NCBI GenBank assembly: GCA_930367215.1 | Contig: OV884059.1 | Span: 31,177,882 to 31,241,881 of the forward strand | DNA: 64,000 nucleotides | Origin: Pollenia angustigena | Lineage: Eukaryota > Arthropoda > Insecta > Diptera > Polleniidae | Direction of reading: 5' to 3' | Shown here: one piece after another, positions 31,701 to 43,326 of the stretch | How positions within the stretch are numbered: the stretch's first letter is position 1 | How the letters are laid out: every line of letters starts with the position of its first letter | Translations under genes and position numbers: made by a program | The notes under the pieces: model-generated | Database searches by the model: none | Told to the model about the DNA's origin: nothing | Seen by the model: only the letters and a program-made list of their open reading frames with translations

Positions 31701-32800
31701 TAGGGATTGCTGTTCGGTTTTAACTGAAACCGAAACTGCGGTTTTAAATGCCTAAAAACCGAAACCGAAAACCGACAAAAAAACCTCGGTTTTAGCTTTT
31801 ACTTTAACAATGTATTTATGCTTGAAGAAATTGCAAATTAAACATCATACTCGTACTTTATATACAAAAACTTTATACACATCATCCTTCAACAATGACA
31901 AGGTATTTCAAAATTCTTAAAATTTAAAATAAGTACTAAGAAGAACAAATGTTATCTTTATAACTCTTAAGTACACACCTTATTTGTGAGGCATAAACTG
32001 CCACTTGGGCCACTTGAATTTTGTATGGAGTTTCTCGTGGCTATAGAAAAAACTCACACTACCGAACCCCTGGGCAAGGCTGGGACTACTTTTATATGTA
32101 TGGAGTTTTATGGCTATAGCAGGAACATTTTGTTGGGAAATAAAATAATTTTTCGAAAAAACAGAAAAGAAAAAATTCTTTTGTGTTGTGTATGTTTTTG
32201 AAACGTTTCATTTTGATTCTATTTACTGCAGTACATATATTATAGGGAAGGGCCTGACCAGGCCCAGGTGGATACAATATGCACAAAATTTTCATTTTGC
32301 CAATTGCGGAATTGAGGAATACATAAAGTTTCGTCATAATATACTTAATAATTATATACAAAAACTGGAAAAAAGTCAAAAATGCCTGGCCAGCCCCAGG
32401 TATATGTATACTTAAGGGCGAATAAAAGTACCTGAATTGAAACAAATAAAAAAATGTTATTACATGCAAAAAAATATATCTGTTTATGTATGAATTTTAC
32501 TTTGATATTTTCAAAACCGAAAACCGAACTGAAACCGACTGGTTTTAATCATTTTAAAATCGAAACCGCGGTTTCACATTTTTACGGTTTTTTAGCAAAC
32601 TCTAGATCAGTGATAACCAAGCCCCGAACGCACGCACACAAAGATATTATGTACTTGTGTGCGGTCGCAGAGACTGATGATAGTCTAATGTTTTGAAACG
32701 AACAAAGTTGTTGAATACATGTGAATTTCCGACCGTGTTTGTGTGAAAAATACGATTATTGACTGACCCGCGAGCCTATGGAGTGGTTATCACTGCTCTA
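31701..32800. mobile_element. hAT-type element with CGGTTTT-rich subterminal repeats
   Basis: Ends TAGGGATTGCT and AGCAAACTCTA, flanked by GATCTAAT (31693-31700) and GATCTAAC (32801-32808), an 8 bp duplication with one change. AACCGAAACCG / CGGTTTT motifs are dense near both ends (31715-31800, 32515-32590). No transposase frame. A second hAT sits at its right end. Confidence 0.75.
32608..32795. mobile_element. 188 bp hAT-type MITE nested at the end of another hAT
   Basis: Ends CAGTGATAACCA and TGGTTATCACTG, with perfect 8 bp duplicates CTCTAGAT at 32600-32607 and 32796-32803. Removing it restores the right end of the outer hAT. Confidence 0.9.
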
Positions 32801-32816
32801 GATCTAACAATATTTA

Positions 32817-32948
32817 CCCTTATCGTGGTTGGCGAATTAAAAATTCGCCTGCGACTGTTTGGTAATAGATTAAAGGGAACGTGAACTTATTTCCTTTAAT
32901 CTATTACCGGTCGCAGACGTATTTCAAATTCGTTAAGCACGATAAGGG
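32817..32948. mobile_element. 132 bp hairpin MITE
   Basis: CCCTTATCGTG ... CACGATAAGGG with paired interior blocks (AATTCGCCTGCGAC / GTCGCAGACG.ATTTCAAATT; AATAGATTAAAGG / CCTTTAATCTATT). Duplication unclear. Confidence 0.75.
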
Positions 32949-33207
32949 CGATTGTCAATATGCTAGAAATATCTTACAATCGTGTGAAATGGCAATTTTT
33001 GTTTCACAATGTCAGTCCTTTGTAAAACAACAATATTGTTTGATATCTAAAAATCGTGTGAACACTTTTCGTTGCTATTGGCAGATTTTTGTTATTCGTA
33101 GGAAGCTTATATTTTATTATAAGATGTGCGAAGTTTATGCATCTGACAATGGCATCATTGTCAAAGACATTTTCCTATTGACAGCACTGCAAATACATAC
33201 GTAACAG

Positions 33208-33664
33208 GGATGGAAAATGGGTGTCGGATTTTGTACCAACTTCGATAAAAAAAACGTAGTTTTGAGATTATGACGGTACATATATTTTTTTTTTTTTTTT
33301 GTCTATCTCTTGATATAACGACTCCTTTGCGCGAAATTATCGTATGTTACACAAACAAAATTTTACAGGACAGCCATTTTTATACTTTTTTCTGCTATCA
33401 CTTGCAATATAAATATGAAAATATACGTTCAATTTTTGGAGCAACGAAGTGGAATTCGCCTACAATATTTTGTCAGGCGACATCTCTTTGAATGTAGAAC
33501 AAGATTGCATCAAAAACTCAATTTCAAAAATATTGGCATATACGATAATTTCGCGCAAATGGGTCGATATATCTTAAGAAAAAAGAGTTTTTATCAATAA
33601 TAAAACTTTTCTTTAAAGATAGCCACCAATATATCTAGAAAAAAGGACACCAGCACCATAGTTT
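33208..33664. repeat. Nested inverted repeats, possible MITE
   Basis: Inner arms TTGCGCGAAATTATCGTAT (about 33328-33346) and its complement (33537-33556) are nearly perfect; weaker outer arms ATGG..TGGGTGTC (33214) and GACACCAGCACCAT (33645). Short frames across it are non-specific. Confidence 0.5.
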
Positions 33665-34196
33665 TTATCTCTGATATGCTTGATTGAAAAGAAAAACAAA
33701 AAAGTTTAATTTGGAAAATTTTAATTAATTAAGCAACATAAACAAGTAAAAATCCTTGCTTTTAATTTTTCCCTTCAATAACAATATTTCCACTTTGCCA
33801 ATTTTAAAAATAAACGCAATTTTTATTTTCTGTTAATGTCTAAAAACAGATCTTGCAGTTCTTGCCATGTAATTATCTGACAACCGTGTAAACTGACAAA
33901 TTTTGTTGACATATAAATTTCCTGCCAGTCAGTTGTCTGCCAATGAAATTGTATAGTTTTCATAAAGCTTTTTCACACTTGTCAACATTTAACATCTACC
34001 ATCAATTTGCAGAGATGTTGACATTTTCCCATAAGAAATTAAAAAGAGCTAAGAATCAAAATTGTGTCAACATCTTTACAAAGTGTTACCTTCTCGTTTT
34101 GTTTCGTTTTACATCTTTCCATTTTTTTAGTTTTATAACTAGAAAAGTGGCAATAAATTCTATTATAACTGTGGCAGCACTGTCAAATAACATTTA

Positions 34197-34455
34197 GGCC
34201 CTTATTATGTAAAACGCAACGCAACGCCAAAGAATTACATTGAAAGCAAAAACAAAGTCATAAATATTTTGTAATTTTGTTGTTGCGTTCTACAGAAATT
34301 TATGTACCGTTTTAAAATTTTCAACGCCACAAGTTATGAGGCGTTTGAAATTTTAAAAGGCAATGTGAAAGCAACAACAAAATTACAAAATAGTTATGAC
34401 TTTGTTTTTGCTTTCAATGTAATTCTTTGGCGTTGCGATTTACATAATAAGGACC
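34197..34455. mobile_element. 259 bp palindromic MITE with ~65 bp arms
   Basis: GGCCCTTATTATGTAAAACG then CAACGCCAAAGAATTACATT is inverted at the right (AATGTAATTCTTTGGCGTTG ... TACATAATAAGGACC), and pairing continues through AAAGCAAAAACAAAGTCATA. Possible TA flanks. The long clean arms imply a recent insertion. Confidence 0.85.
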
Positions 34456-34489
34456 TAAGTGGGGTCATTGAGAGGTAAGGTCATAATTA

Positions 34490-34925
34490 AAATTTTGCGA
34501 AATGAGAGATATGACCATATTTCTTTCGCAAATGAGAGATAAAGCCGTATTTTTTCAGAAAATTGTTATGCATGGTGTAAACATTCTGTGAAAGGGAAAA
34601 ATCCTTAGTTATCATTGAAAAACATTTTTTTATTCTTGTGACGCACGCAGGAAAACTTTATTCAACGAAGCCACTTGCCACGTCCTACTAGAGGAAAAAC
34701 CCCCTTAGCACGCAGAAAAACTTAACTATGCGAAGCCAGATTCCAATACATAACTTTAGTGTCTCCGGAACTGAAATATGAGATAAAGCAACTTTCTAAT
34801 ATTGCTAATGTGAGCTAAGACCATGATGGCTTTATCTCCCATTGAAATTAAAAAGAACAGGCTTTATCTCCCTATTGAATGAGAGATAAAGCCATCATGG
34901 CCGTATCTTACATGGTATTAAAGCA
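34490..34925. repeat. AATGAGAGATAAAGCC repeat region with foldback
   Basis: AATGAGAGATA(T/A)... occurs at about 34501, 34530 and 34879, and in reverse at 34836 and 34861. The right half forms a foldback: AAGACCATGATGGCTTTATC (about 34817) against GATAAAGCCATCATGGCCGT (34886). A C12 run follows at 34926-34937. Confidence 0.55.
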
Positions 34926-35279
34926 CCCCCCCCCCCCGGGCCTTATTTTGAAAGCAGCGTGCCTACCATTTGCCAAATTTTTACTATTTTGCAATTCTTT
35001 TTTTGTTTCATTTTTTTTATACCATTAAACAAAATGAGTTTCAAATACATTTTGGTATTTTCTTTTAAAATTTTGGCACTTTTGTAGAAAAAAAGTATTT
35101 AAGAAAAAAAGTTTTTTCCGAAATGGTAACATTTTTTATTGAAAGTAGATGTTAGATGTTTCAAGTAGATGTTAGATATTCCATTTTTAACATCTTCCAT
35201 GGGTTCCTTGGAAATTAATGCAAGTGTAGAAAAGGTATTACAATCGTTTGAACTGACAATTTACTTAAGGTGGAAATTT

Positions 35280-35355
35280 TTCTTTGACAGTGTATTGTCA
35301 GCATATTGCCAGACCTTACATTATTGCAAGATCTGACCACCGTATGTACTAAGCT
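35280..35355. mobile_element. AAGCTT-GTACAGACGGTGGTC MITE, right end
   Basis: GATCTGACCACCGTATGTAC then TAAGCT, followed by TTA. It could close the element opened at 31671 (whose left flank reads TAA, so the pair is uncertain) or be a solo end. Confidence 0.5.
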
Positions 35356-35370
35356 TTAGATTCATCCTTA

Positions 35371-35574
35371 AGCTTCGTACAGACGGTGGTTAGATCAAAC
35401 AATATTGTAAGCAGCTTGGCCAATAGAAATATTTCTCTGACAATGGTGCCATTGGCAGATGCATTAGTTTTACACATCTGCCAAATAAAAATGAGCTTAC
35501 AATGTTCACACAGTTGCAAGACATTTTGAGGCAATTTTAATAACACCATTGCAATATCTGACCACTGTATATAC
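35371..35574. mobile_element. AAGCTT-GTACAGACGGTGGTC MITE, short copy
   Basis: AGCTTCGTACAGACGGTGGT at the left and the complement of the same motif (ATCTGACCACTGTATATAC) at the right; the left flank is TTA. The right terminus lacks AAGCTT, so the end is eroded. Confidence 0.65.
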
Positions 35575-38500
35575 ATTTTTTTTTTTTTTAACCGTTTCTG
35601 ATTTCTAAAAATGTTTCATAATATTTTGTGCAATTTCGCGATTTATAATAAATTTTTCTTTATTTTTCAACGACTTTAATATGAACAAAAAATGTAATTT
35701 TCCAGAATACTTTTAATTGTTTTCCAAAAAAAGACAAACAACCTCGCAAGTTTTTTTTAAATAATTGAAAAGGATTTTTATAAATATAAGAAACAAATGA
35801 GGAAACCTAGCACACCTTTAAACTCAGTCTATCTTTTATGAAATTTTCCTAGTGTGAACGCAGACAAGTAAAAACCTTAATTATATTTAAGAACTAACAA
35901 TTTATTTATTTAATAAAGCCTCCACTGTAGTACTCCTACTAATAGCCCTTACTTACCGTAATTGTTTGGTGTCGTTGTTGTTGTTGTAAAAGTTGTAGCA
36001 GCTGATCGGCTTTAAAACTAAACAAAATTTAACAGCAGCGAGCAGAAAACACAGCAAGCAAAATATTTAGAGTTGAGGGCAGAAAATATATCCAAAGGTA
36101 GAACTTTTTTTTAATTTTTTTTTTACAAATAGTAGAAGTTGAGGTTGTTTTTTTTTTTGTGCGATAGTTATAGATAAAGTAACACTGAACTGATCCAACT
36201 TATGTAATTCTCCAATGCGTTTTTACGTTAAACCTGGTTAAAACAGTTTATAGAATTGGGAGTATCTGGAGGTTGTTTTATTTCAATAAATAAAAATTGT
36301 TTAAATTTTTGTTAAAATATTTTTTTTCTTTTGAATTCTCATTGAATAAGGGCACTGTGGTTAACGTTTTTTTTTCACTGTATTATTAGAATTTATTATT
36401 GTATTTCTATTTTAATTTAAATTTTATGACTTTTTTAAATTTAAATTAATTTTAATATCATTTGAAGTTTTATTTTTATTTGTTTTTTTTTTTAATACAA
36501 ATTGCACTTTGTGATTTTTTTATATAATTATTTTCCAAAAATTTGTTTAATAAAATTAAGAGGCACTTTATTAGAAGATTTTATATAAATTTTTTAACTT
36601 TTTTGTTTTATTTTAAAGCGCTTAAACGGTTTCATTCCTTAAGGAATTTTACGCCCTTTTTAAAGCCAAACTTTAAAGACTACAGCATGACCATTTCAAA
36701 AAATAATATTCAATAATTTGTTATTATAGTTAGCACTTTTTAGAATTTCTAAATTTTAAAAAAAAAAAAAGGCCATTTATATAAAAGTTTTAATAATTTT
36801 AATTTTCATAAGCATTTATGAATTTTTTCAAGTTAATTTTCATTTTTTTTTTATTTTTTTAATATTTTATTTAGATTTTTTAAAACTCTTAAATAATTCA
36901 AAATTTTTAGAGCACAAGTGTTGCTTACGCGTCAATTTCAGCTTTTTAAATAAACGCTTATATTCATACTAAACACTCGTTACCGTTTTGCGAAAAAATA
37001 TCGTGTTTGTTTTATTTTTGTTTTCTATTTCGTGAACATGCTCTATTCTTATAGTTCTAACTAGGAGAATGAATGAGATTTTATTTTTTTTTTTTTGGAT
37101 TGGTGAGAGGGGATTGGGGGTGTCTCTGACAACTTGACGTTTGGCTTAACTGCAAAGCGTTTGCTCACTTGGGCGACACACAATCTAATAAATTCTTATG
37201 AGAATTAGCAAAATGTACAAACCCGAATAAATACACAAACACTCATTCAAACACCATACAATACAATACAATACAAAGTAAACAATTTTTTTACGAATCA
37301 TACGAACGAACGGCTAAACGAACTAACGAACGAAAGTATCTAACTGAACGTAACGCAACGTAATAAACGAGATTTAATACTTTAAAAGAAGTTAAATTCT
37401 TCTTCTATTCTATTGTTGTTGATTGAAAACAGCACAGTCAAAAAGGCGAAAGAAACAGCAACAACAAGACGAATAGTCTTGGAAAGAACCAACCCATCTG
37501 TTTGTTGGGCCACACAATACATTTACAGTGTAGTAGATATCATTAGATACTATTGTTGTTGTAAAATGTGGGGTTGATTTATAATCTCTCGCAAAATAAA
37601 AATATTGTGTTGTTATTGTTTTTATTTCATTTATCTTTTTCGTTGTGAGAATTTATTATATGCGAATATTATTTTATAAATGAAATTAATTTTAAGTTTT
37701 TTTTTTTGTTTTTTTTTTTGCTTTTATTTTTGTTTGTTTATATTTGTTTTTCTCTTTATGTTGTTGGTGTGTGTTATTATTATTTTTTTTATGGTTTATT
37801 ATAAATACACATAAAGTATCTATAACCAACATCTACAAGATACGTTCATGACTACAACTTAAAAAGAACTGAAACACTTTTTATTTTTATATTTTCCAAA
37901 ACAGCAAAACTGAATACAAAAAAAAAACACACCGAAAACGAACGAACCGCTATAAAAGCACTCACTCGTACTAAATAAACAGCCAGCCAAATGCGAAAAC
38001 AAAAACAAACAAAAAACGAAAAAATTGAGAATTCCAGAGCGTATGAAAAGGGAGAGCTTATTTTAACAATGTATCTTATGGATTGTTTTGAATACTTTTT
38101 CAAATACAAAATAATGAAAAAAAACACACACACTTAGAAAAGCTAAAAAGACGCACAATACCGTAAAAATCCACAACAATATAAAAAAAAATTCAAAGTT
38201 CTTAAAGCAGTTGTATTAGATGCAGTAGTAGCAGATACACGAATACAAAAAAGTATCAAGCCATATGTTTGGCTGTAATTACACATAGATTTACAATACG
38301 TAAAATTATTTTTATAGGGGTAAAGTGTTAAATGGTTTAAAGCTAAAATGACTTGGTTGTATTAATTGAGTGTAAGAGAGTTGAGACTTGTAAGTGTTTT
38401 TCTAGGGGAGAATGATAAACAACCACTTTTTTTCTATCATCTAACAATGTCCCCTGTTAAAGGCGCAAACGCAAAGTTCCATTAGTTTCTACCCAAAAAA

Positions 38501-38723
38501 CCATAAACATTTCAGACGAAGCTCTTTACAAATGAACTTTATAGTATAGATTTGTATGTGAAAGTATTCGCACAGTGGGTGTTTGTTGGGGCGAGAAATA
38601 AAATGTTTATTTTCGTAATAAACAAAAAGATATAGGTACAACAAAGTATTCATGTTCGAAAACTGTATTAGGCTTTCATGTTTTTTAAATAACACTGTGC
38701 AAGGAATTTACACTTTTTTTTTG
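35575..38723. other. Longest stretch free of recognised transposons
   Basis: Over 3 kb with no recognised TE ends, unlike the rest of the window. On the minus strand it holds a consensus splice donor (35951-35962) preceded by CAACAACAACAACGACACC-type sequence, a CGAA-rich tract (about 37290-37345) and a TTCAGTT initiator-like motif near 37350. (ATACA)n occurs at 37256-37277. A possible 5' non-coding exon or promoter of a host gene; no coding sequence was found. Confidence 0.35.
35951..35962 (-). other. Candidate 5' splice donor (TACG|GTAAGT)
   Basis: On the minus strand the sequence reads CAATTACGGTAAGTAAGG; GTAAGT is the perfect intron-side consensus. The upstream 100 bp is less AT-rich, with CAACAACAACAAC and CAGCTG, resembling fly 5' UTR. 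No ATG-bearing frame supports coding. Confidence 0.35.
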
Positions 38724-39633
38724 AGACAAGCCGAGCACATGGCGATTTAACATAACCAGCAGCGCCTAGGATGCACCTAGATGGGTCAAATGTATGACAA
38801 ACGCCACTTTATTTTTCATCTCAATCACTTATTTCTAACATACTTATTCTCTATCTCTATTTTTTAAGGGGGCTCCCATACAAAATGTTCAATGCAGACT
38901 AAAAATATATTTAAAAACGTCCCATAAATGCCCAGGAGTCCTTAACATTTTCTCCAGACAAACTTGCCCCTTATCCCCACTTTTTAGGGGGGCTGCCATA
39001 CAAATATTGCGTTTTATGAAATTCTTAAATTAATTAAAAGTTTTCGACTTTTGTAAATAAAATCAAAAGTTGGTAACGGATTTTAATCATTTATGGCTTG
39101 TTTGGTTTGCAGCTCGTTTTTTTATGAATTTTTAAAAAACCAAAATTTCCAAATTTGGGCAAAAAAATTAATAAAAAAAAAAAAAATTATGATTCAAAAA
39201 GGAAATTATCTGGGGAGTGATGGGAATCGAAAACGTAAACCGCAAGAATTTGAAAGTTGTTATTAATACACTTTTAATCTATTTTTTATATATTTTTTTA
39301 TAAAATTCTGTTTAATAGAGAAATCTTTGTATAATATTTGTCATACAATTCTTTTATTGCAGAAATTTTATTTAAAAACGACGTTTAAAATTCTTGCGTT
39401 TTGCGTTTTCGATTTCCATCACACCCCTGTATATTGCGGAATATCGGTTTCTTTAGTAATTTCAATAAACTAAACCGTTTTTGAGTTACGCGAATACTAT
39501 ATGTTGTGCAACCTCCTCCATTTTCGAAATAACGGCATATCCGAAAACCAGAGCCAATCTAAAAAAAAACCGAGAGCACCACTGGATTCAGCGTACCCGA
39601 ATTATGTTAAATCGCCATGTGCCCGGCTTGTCT
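38724..39633. mobile_element. 910 bp TIR element (AGACAAGCC)
   Basis: AGACAAGCCGAGCACATGGC then GATTTAACATAA at the left is the complement of the right end (TTATGTTAAATCGCCATGTG, CCCGGCTTGTCT), about 33 bp with two mismatches. Interrupted by the MITE at 39212-39427. No transposase frame. Confidence 0.8.
39212..39427. mobile_element. 216 bp nested MITE (GGGG.GTGATGG)
   Basis: GGGGAGTGATGGGAATCGAA then AACGTAAACCGCAAGAATTT is inverted at the right (AAATTCTTGCGTTTTGCGTT, TTCGATTTCCATCACACCCC). Arms about 38 bp; duplication unclear. Confidence 0.75.
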
Positions 39634-40223
39634 GTTTTTTCAGCTTGCATAGTGTAATTAGCCAATTCACAAAGTGTTCTGAAGTGCTTAGTACTAAAGT
39701 ACTATGTCAGGCTTAATAGCACTGTGGTGAACAGCCTGTTGTATTTTTATATTAAAATTGGACGAGAGTAGACCGAAATGAGCTCTTAATTTTAAAATTA
39801 ACTAAAGAAATGTTATCAAACAATTGAATCGTTAAGTGCAGAAGCAGAATTACTGCCATTTTTGGTGAAATTAAATAATAATGTATTCCTATAGATTCGA
39901 AAACGCTCTTTTTTTTTTGTAAGTGTACTAAGAGAATAATGCAAAAATTATTTGTTTTAATAGTAATTACATATTTTAAAAACTTACATATTTTCATTAA
40001 GTGCAAAAAGGGAACATCTTCAGCAGTAGACCTCTTACTGCACTTAATCGATAATTCTTTAAATTTTATACACTATTCATGTTCATTATATCGTTGAACA
40101 GATTTTATAATATTTCCTCACCTTTTTATTCAAAGTAATATGCATAAGCCCTCAGTCAATAACCGGACTTTACAGCTTCTACTCGACAACTATCAAAGCC
40201 GGGTATCACAGTTTTCGTTATTA
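39634..40223. other. Non-coding stretch
   Basis: No supported gene. The minus-strand frame at 39752-40006 has no recognisable motif. Confidence 0.35.
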
Positions 40224-40370
40224 TTAACCCTTCTGCATCCCTTGGATATGTGCCCTTCCTATGATCCTTTGGGTCAATATGACCCAACAATAAAATGTAA
40301 ACAACATTTCATATTTAAGTATAACAAAAAATAAAAGCGATTCTATTGATTACACAGTACAACAGCCAAT

Positions 40371-42175
40371 CTGGGGGGTGAGAAATTCCAAGTCAGGGTG
40401 ATGGTACTAGGTCAGTATAGTAAAACCCTCAAAGGGTTTGGCGTTCGTATGTGTCAGTTTTTTTTTATGACATTTTAAATTTTTTCCTTATCTTGATGTT
40501 TTTTTGTTTAACATAACTCGAGAACCACTTGTCCGATTTTGCTAAAACAAACGAAAAATTTAGAATTACAATTTCTTTAATCCGTTCATATAACGTTTTT
40601 CTTTATAATCAACAGTTTTGCCGGTAAAAATAAATTTGTGGAGAATTATAATTGATAAGTGCAAAAAAATGTTCAAGCCTGGATGTATGCAGCAGATTTA
40701 ATTTAAGAATACACCCACATTCAGTGATGCCAACAGTAGGGGATTTCCCCTTTTCTAGGGATTTTTTTTTCGGAAAATTTCAACCGTAGGGAAAAGAGGA
40801 CACAATTTTTTATTTTAGGGCATATTTATTTAATCAATGGATATTATCCTTACTGACTAATAACAATATTGACTTAAAATTAATGAATAACAATATGCAT
40901 TTTAAAATATACTACAAATTTACAGAATATATGTAGTACATAAAAATTTACGAATAAAGAAAAACAATAAGAAAAATCAACAAATTGTGACATAGAATTA
41001 AATTGTCTACATAACCTCGAAAAAGGATCAGCAATAGCGTAATTTTCTCTAAAAAAATTTAACAAAAAGCAGATTATAATGACGCGAATTGCGACAAGGT
41101 ATATTAAATTTAGCAGACTCTACAGAAAATCACAACAAACATTACCATTAATAAGATTAACCATAAAAGAAACATTTAACATTGTACGACGACTTTTGAG
41201 CGATGGTAATTTTATTAATGCCAGTCTTCTAGCATAGGAAGGAAAGTTTGTCGAGTAACTCCAATGAAGATCACGTAAACAGAATAATAAAAATTGTTTT
41301 TGGACCGATTCAATACGAGAATTGTGAATGTTGTAAAATGGATCCCAAATGATTGACCCATATTCTAAGATTGGTCTAACGAGTGATACGTAAAGTTGCT
41401 TCGTTATGTATGGATCGGTGAATTTTTAACCCAGCGCTTAATAAAGCCAAGAACGCCTCGAGCTTTATTAACAGTTAATGTAATATGAGAAACAAAGTTT
41501 AATTTAGGATCCAGTAAGACTCCAATATCAAGAAACGAATCAACCAACTCCAGTTGATGACCACCAAAAGCATAATTAACAGCAATACAGTTATTTCTAT
41601 AAAAACGCATGCTTTTGCATTTCACAAGATTCAGCTCCATCATATTATGATTACACCATAAAAAGAAGTTATTAAGATCCGATTGAAGATAAACATGATT
41701 CGAAAAAAAATCCCTAGAAAAGGGGAAATCCCCTACTGTTGGCATCACTGAATGTGGGTGTATTCTTTCAAATTACAAACAAAAGTCCGACGATTTTCAC
41801 CGATCGCTTAAAAAAAGTCACAAAAATTGCAGTGCAGGTTTGTGATAAAATTTGCTGCATACATCCAGGCTTGAACATTTTTTTGCACTTATCAATTATA
41901 ATTCTCCACAAATTTATTTTTACCAGCAAAACTGTTGATTATAAAGAAAAACGTTATATGAACGGATTAAAGAAATTGTAATTCTAAATTTTTCGTTCGT
42001 TTTAGCAAAATCGGACAAGTGGTTCTCGAGTTATGTTAAACAAAAAAACATCAAGATAAGGAAAAAATTTAAAATGTCATAAAAAAAAGTGACACATACG
42101 AACGCCAAACCCTTTGAGGGTTTTACTATACTTACCTAGTGCCATCATCCTGACTTGGAATTTCTCACCCCCCAG
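40371..42175. mobile_element. Foldback element with 400-475 bp arms
   Basis: The left arm 40371-40772 and right arm 41701-42175 are reverse complements with very high identity, starting CTGGGGGGTGAGAAATTCCA. The right arm carries about 70 bp extra. Arms this long and clean resemble foldback elements. The 930 bp loop contains a LINE fragment on the minus strand. An inner pair CAGTGATGCCAACAGTAGGG at the loop border looks like a hAT-type terminus. No target duplication of the whole was confirmed. Confidence 0.8.
40800..41700 (-). pseudogene. 5'-truncated Jockey-like LINE fragment in the foldback loop
   Basis: Minus-strand translation gives the RT thumb region: SDLNNFFLWCNHNMMELNLV, KCKSMRFYRN, DIGVLLDPKLNFVSHI, GVLGFIKRW, then after one frameshift LYVSLVRPILEYGSIIWDPF, RIESVQKQFLLFCLRDL and SYARRLALIKLPSLKSRRT. 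These are the conserved '.. L.NPAKC ..LG....L.F..H..., LY..LVRP.LEYG...W.P' blocks after the catalytic motifs. The palm (FADD) is missing. The 5' edge at 41700 coincides exactly with the arm, so the truncation point is the foldback junction. Confidence 0.8.
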
Positions 42176-42740
42176 ACAATAATCCCAAAAATGTTCCATA
42201 GTGTTATTTGACTGAAAAAAATTACTGATCGATGATTCTGAATATAGATGAACTCAATTCAATTATATTCAATAGGAAAAAAATTTTAAAGTGAAATAAA
42301 ACTTGCAATATCGCTTGTTGGGTCATATTGACCCAAAGAATATTAAATGTGTGTAAATCGTGTTTTAAAATGTGGAGAGCGAGGAAAAATTTTAATTTTA
42401 TTATTTTCATTTTCATATAAATTTATAATTTTCGTCCCTGTAATGGATAAATTAAAGTTTCACGTCCATATCTTATATTTAAATGGACAAATTTTGCGTT
42501 TGAAAACCAAAATTAGGTCAAATTGACCCAAGGAATGCAGAAGGGTTAAATAAAATTTTAATGGCAATGCCTTTTTAAGCAGATTATAATTGTATTAAAT
42601 AAATGTAGATAAGCACCACAACCCATATGAACTCAACATGTCAGGTTCAAACTACGTTTAAACCCCATAATTGTCAGTTGGGATCATCATTTGTTGACCT
42701 TTTCTTAGTTTTATGCATGTAAAAAAAATCAATTTTTAGC

Positions 42741-43105
42741 TTTTAATCCAAATTTTCAATATTTTTAATCAGGCTTTAGTTCATCAAATTTAATTTTCAT
42801 TAAATTATTTTTATGAAGAAAGGAATGTTACAACATGAAAATTAATTAAAATTGTTATTGATAATCATTCATTCTTGACTGACCTGAGATTCGAACCCAG
42901 GCGGCTGGGATCGCTACCACTCGATCTCCTCGGAGGGACTTGCCGTCTTACACTCGCAGCCATCGACGACTGCTGACGTCCATAGTCAAACATCAATGCT
43001 TAAACCAAATTGAATTTTAACCTTTGGTAGATCGAAATTTGCTTTTTTGAATGATTACCTATTTTTAATTGATTTTACATGTTATTCGTTTAGCTCTGTT
43101 TTAGT
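42741..43105 (-). mobile_element. tRNA-like repeat R1, truncated copy
   Basis: Starts with the end of a preceding unit (TTTTAATCCAAATTTTCAAT) and then a unit from 42771. The minus-strand B-box region reads CTGGGTTCGAATCTCAGG, a perfect GGTTCGAATC. Ends in the distal body near 43105. Confidence 0.7.
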
Positions 43106-43326
43106 TTTATTAATATATTTCGATTATAATCAGATATAAAATTAAAAAAAAAAATATTATAAATGGACATTTCCTCGGAAAAGTCTACTTTAAAGCCTAC
43201 GCCACCAAGCATTTTATGTTGTTTCTCAAAGAATAATCTATACTTTTGTTCGCCTTATGGTCAAAATTCGACCATAAATGTTTATGTAAATATGAAGGAA
43301 ACATAGTTCATCTAAGTATACATATG

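Larger units (their letters stand above)
40228..42545. mobile_element. piggyBac-like MITE, TTAA duplication, interrupted
   Basis: Ends CCCTTCTGCATCCCTTGG and the complement CCCTTCTGCATTCCTTGG, flanked by TTAA at 40224-40227 and 42546-42549. CCC-start inverted repeats with TTAA are diagnostic of piggyBac-type elements. Subterminal TGGGTCAATTTGACC-like palindromes occur at 40269, 42318 and 42512. It holds the foldback at 40371-42175; without that it is about 510 bp and non-coding. Confidence 0.85.
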
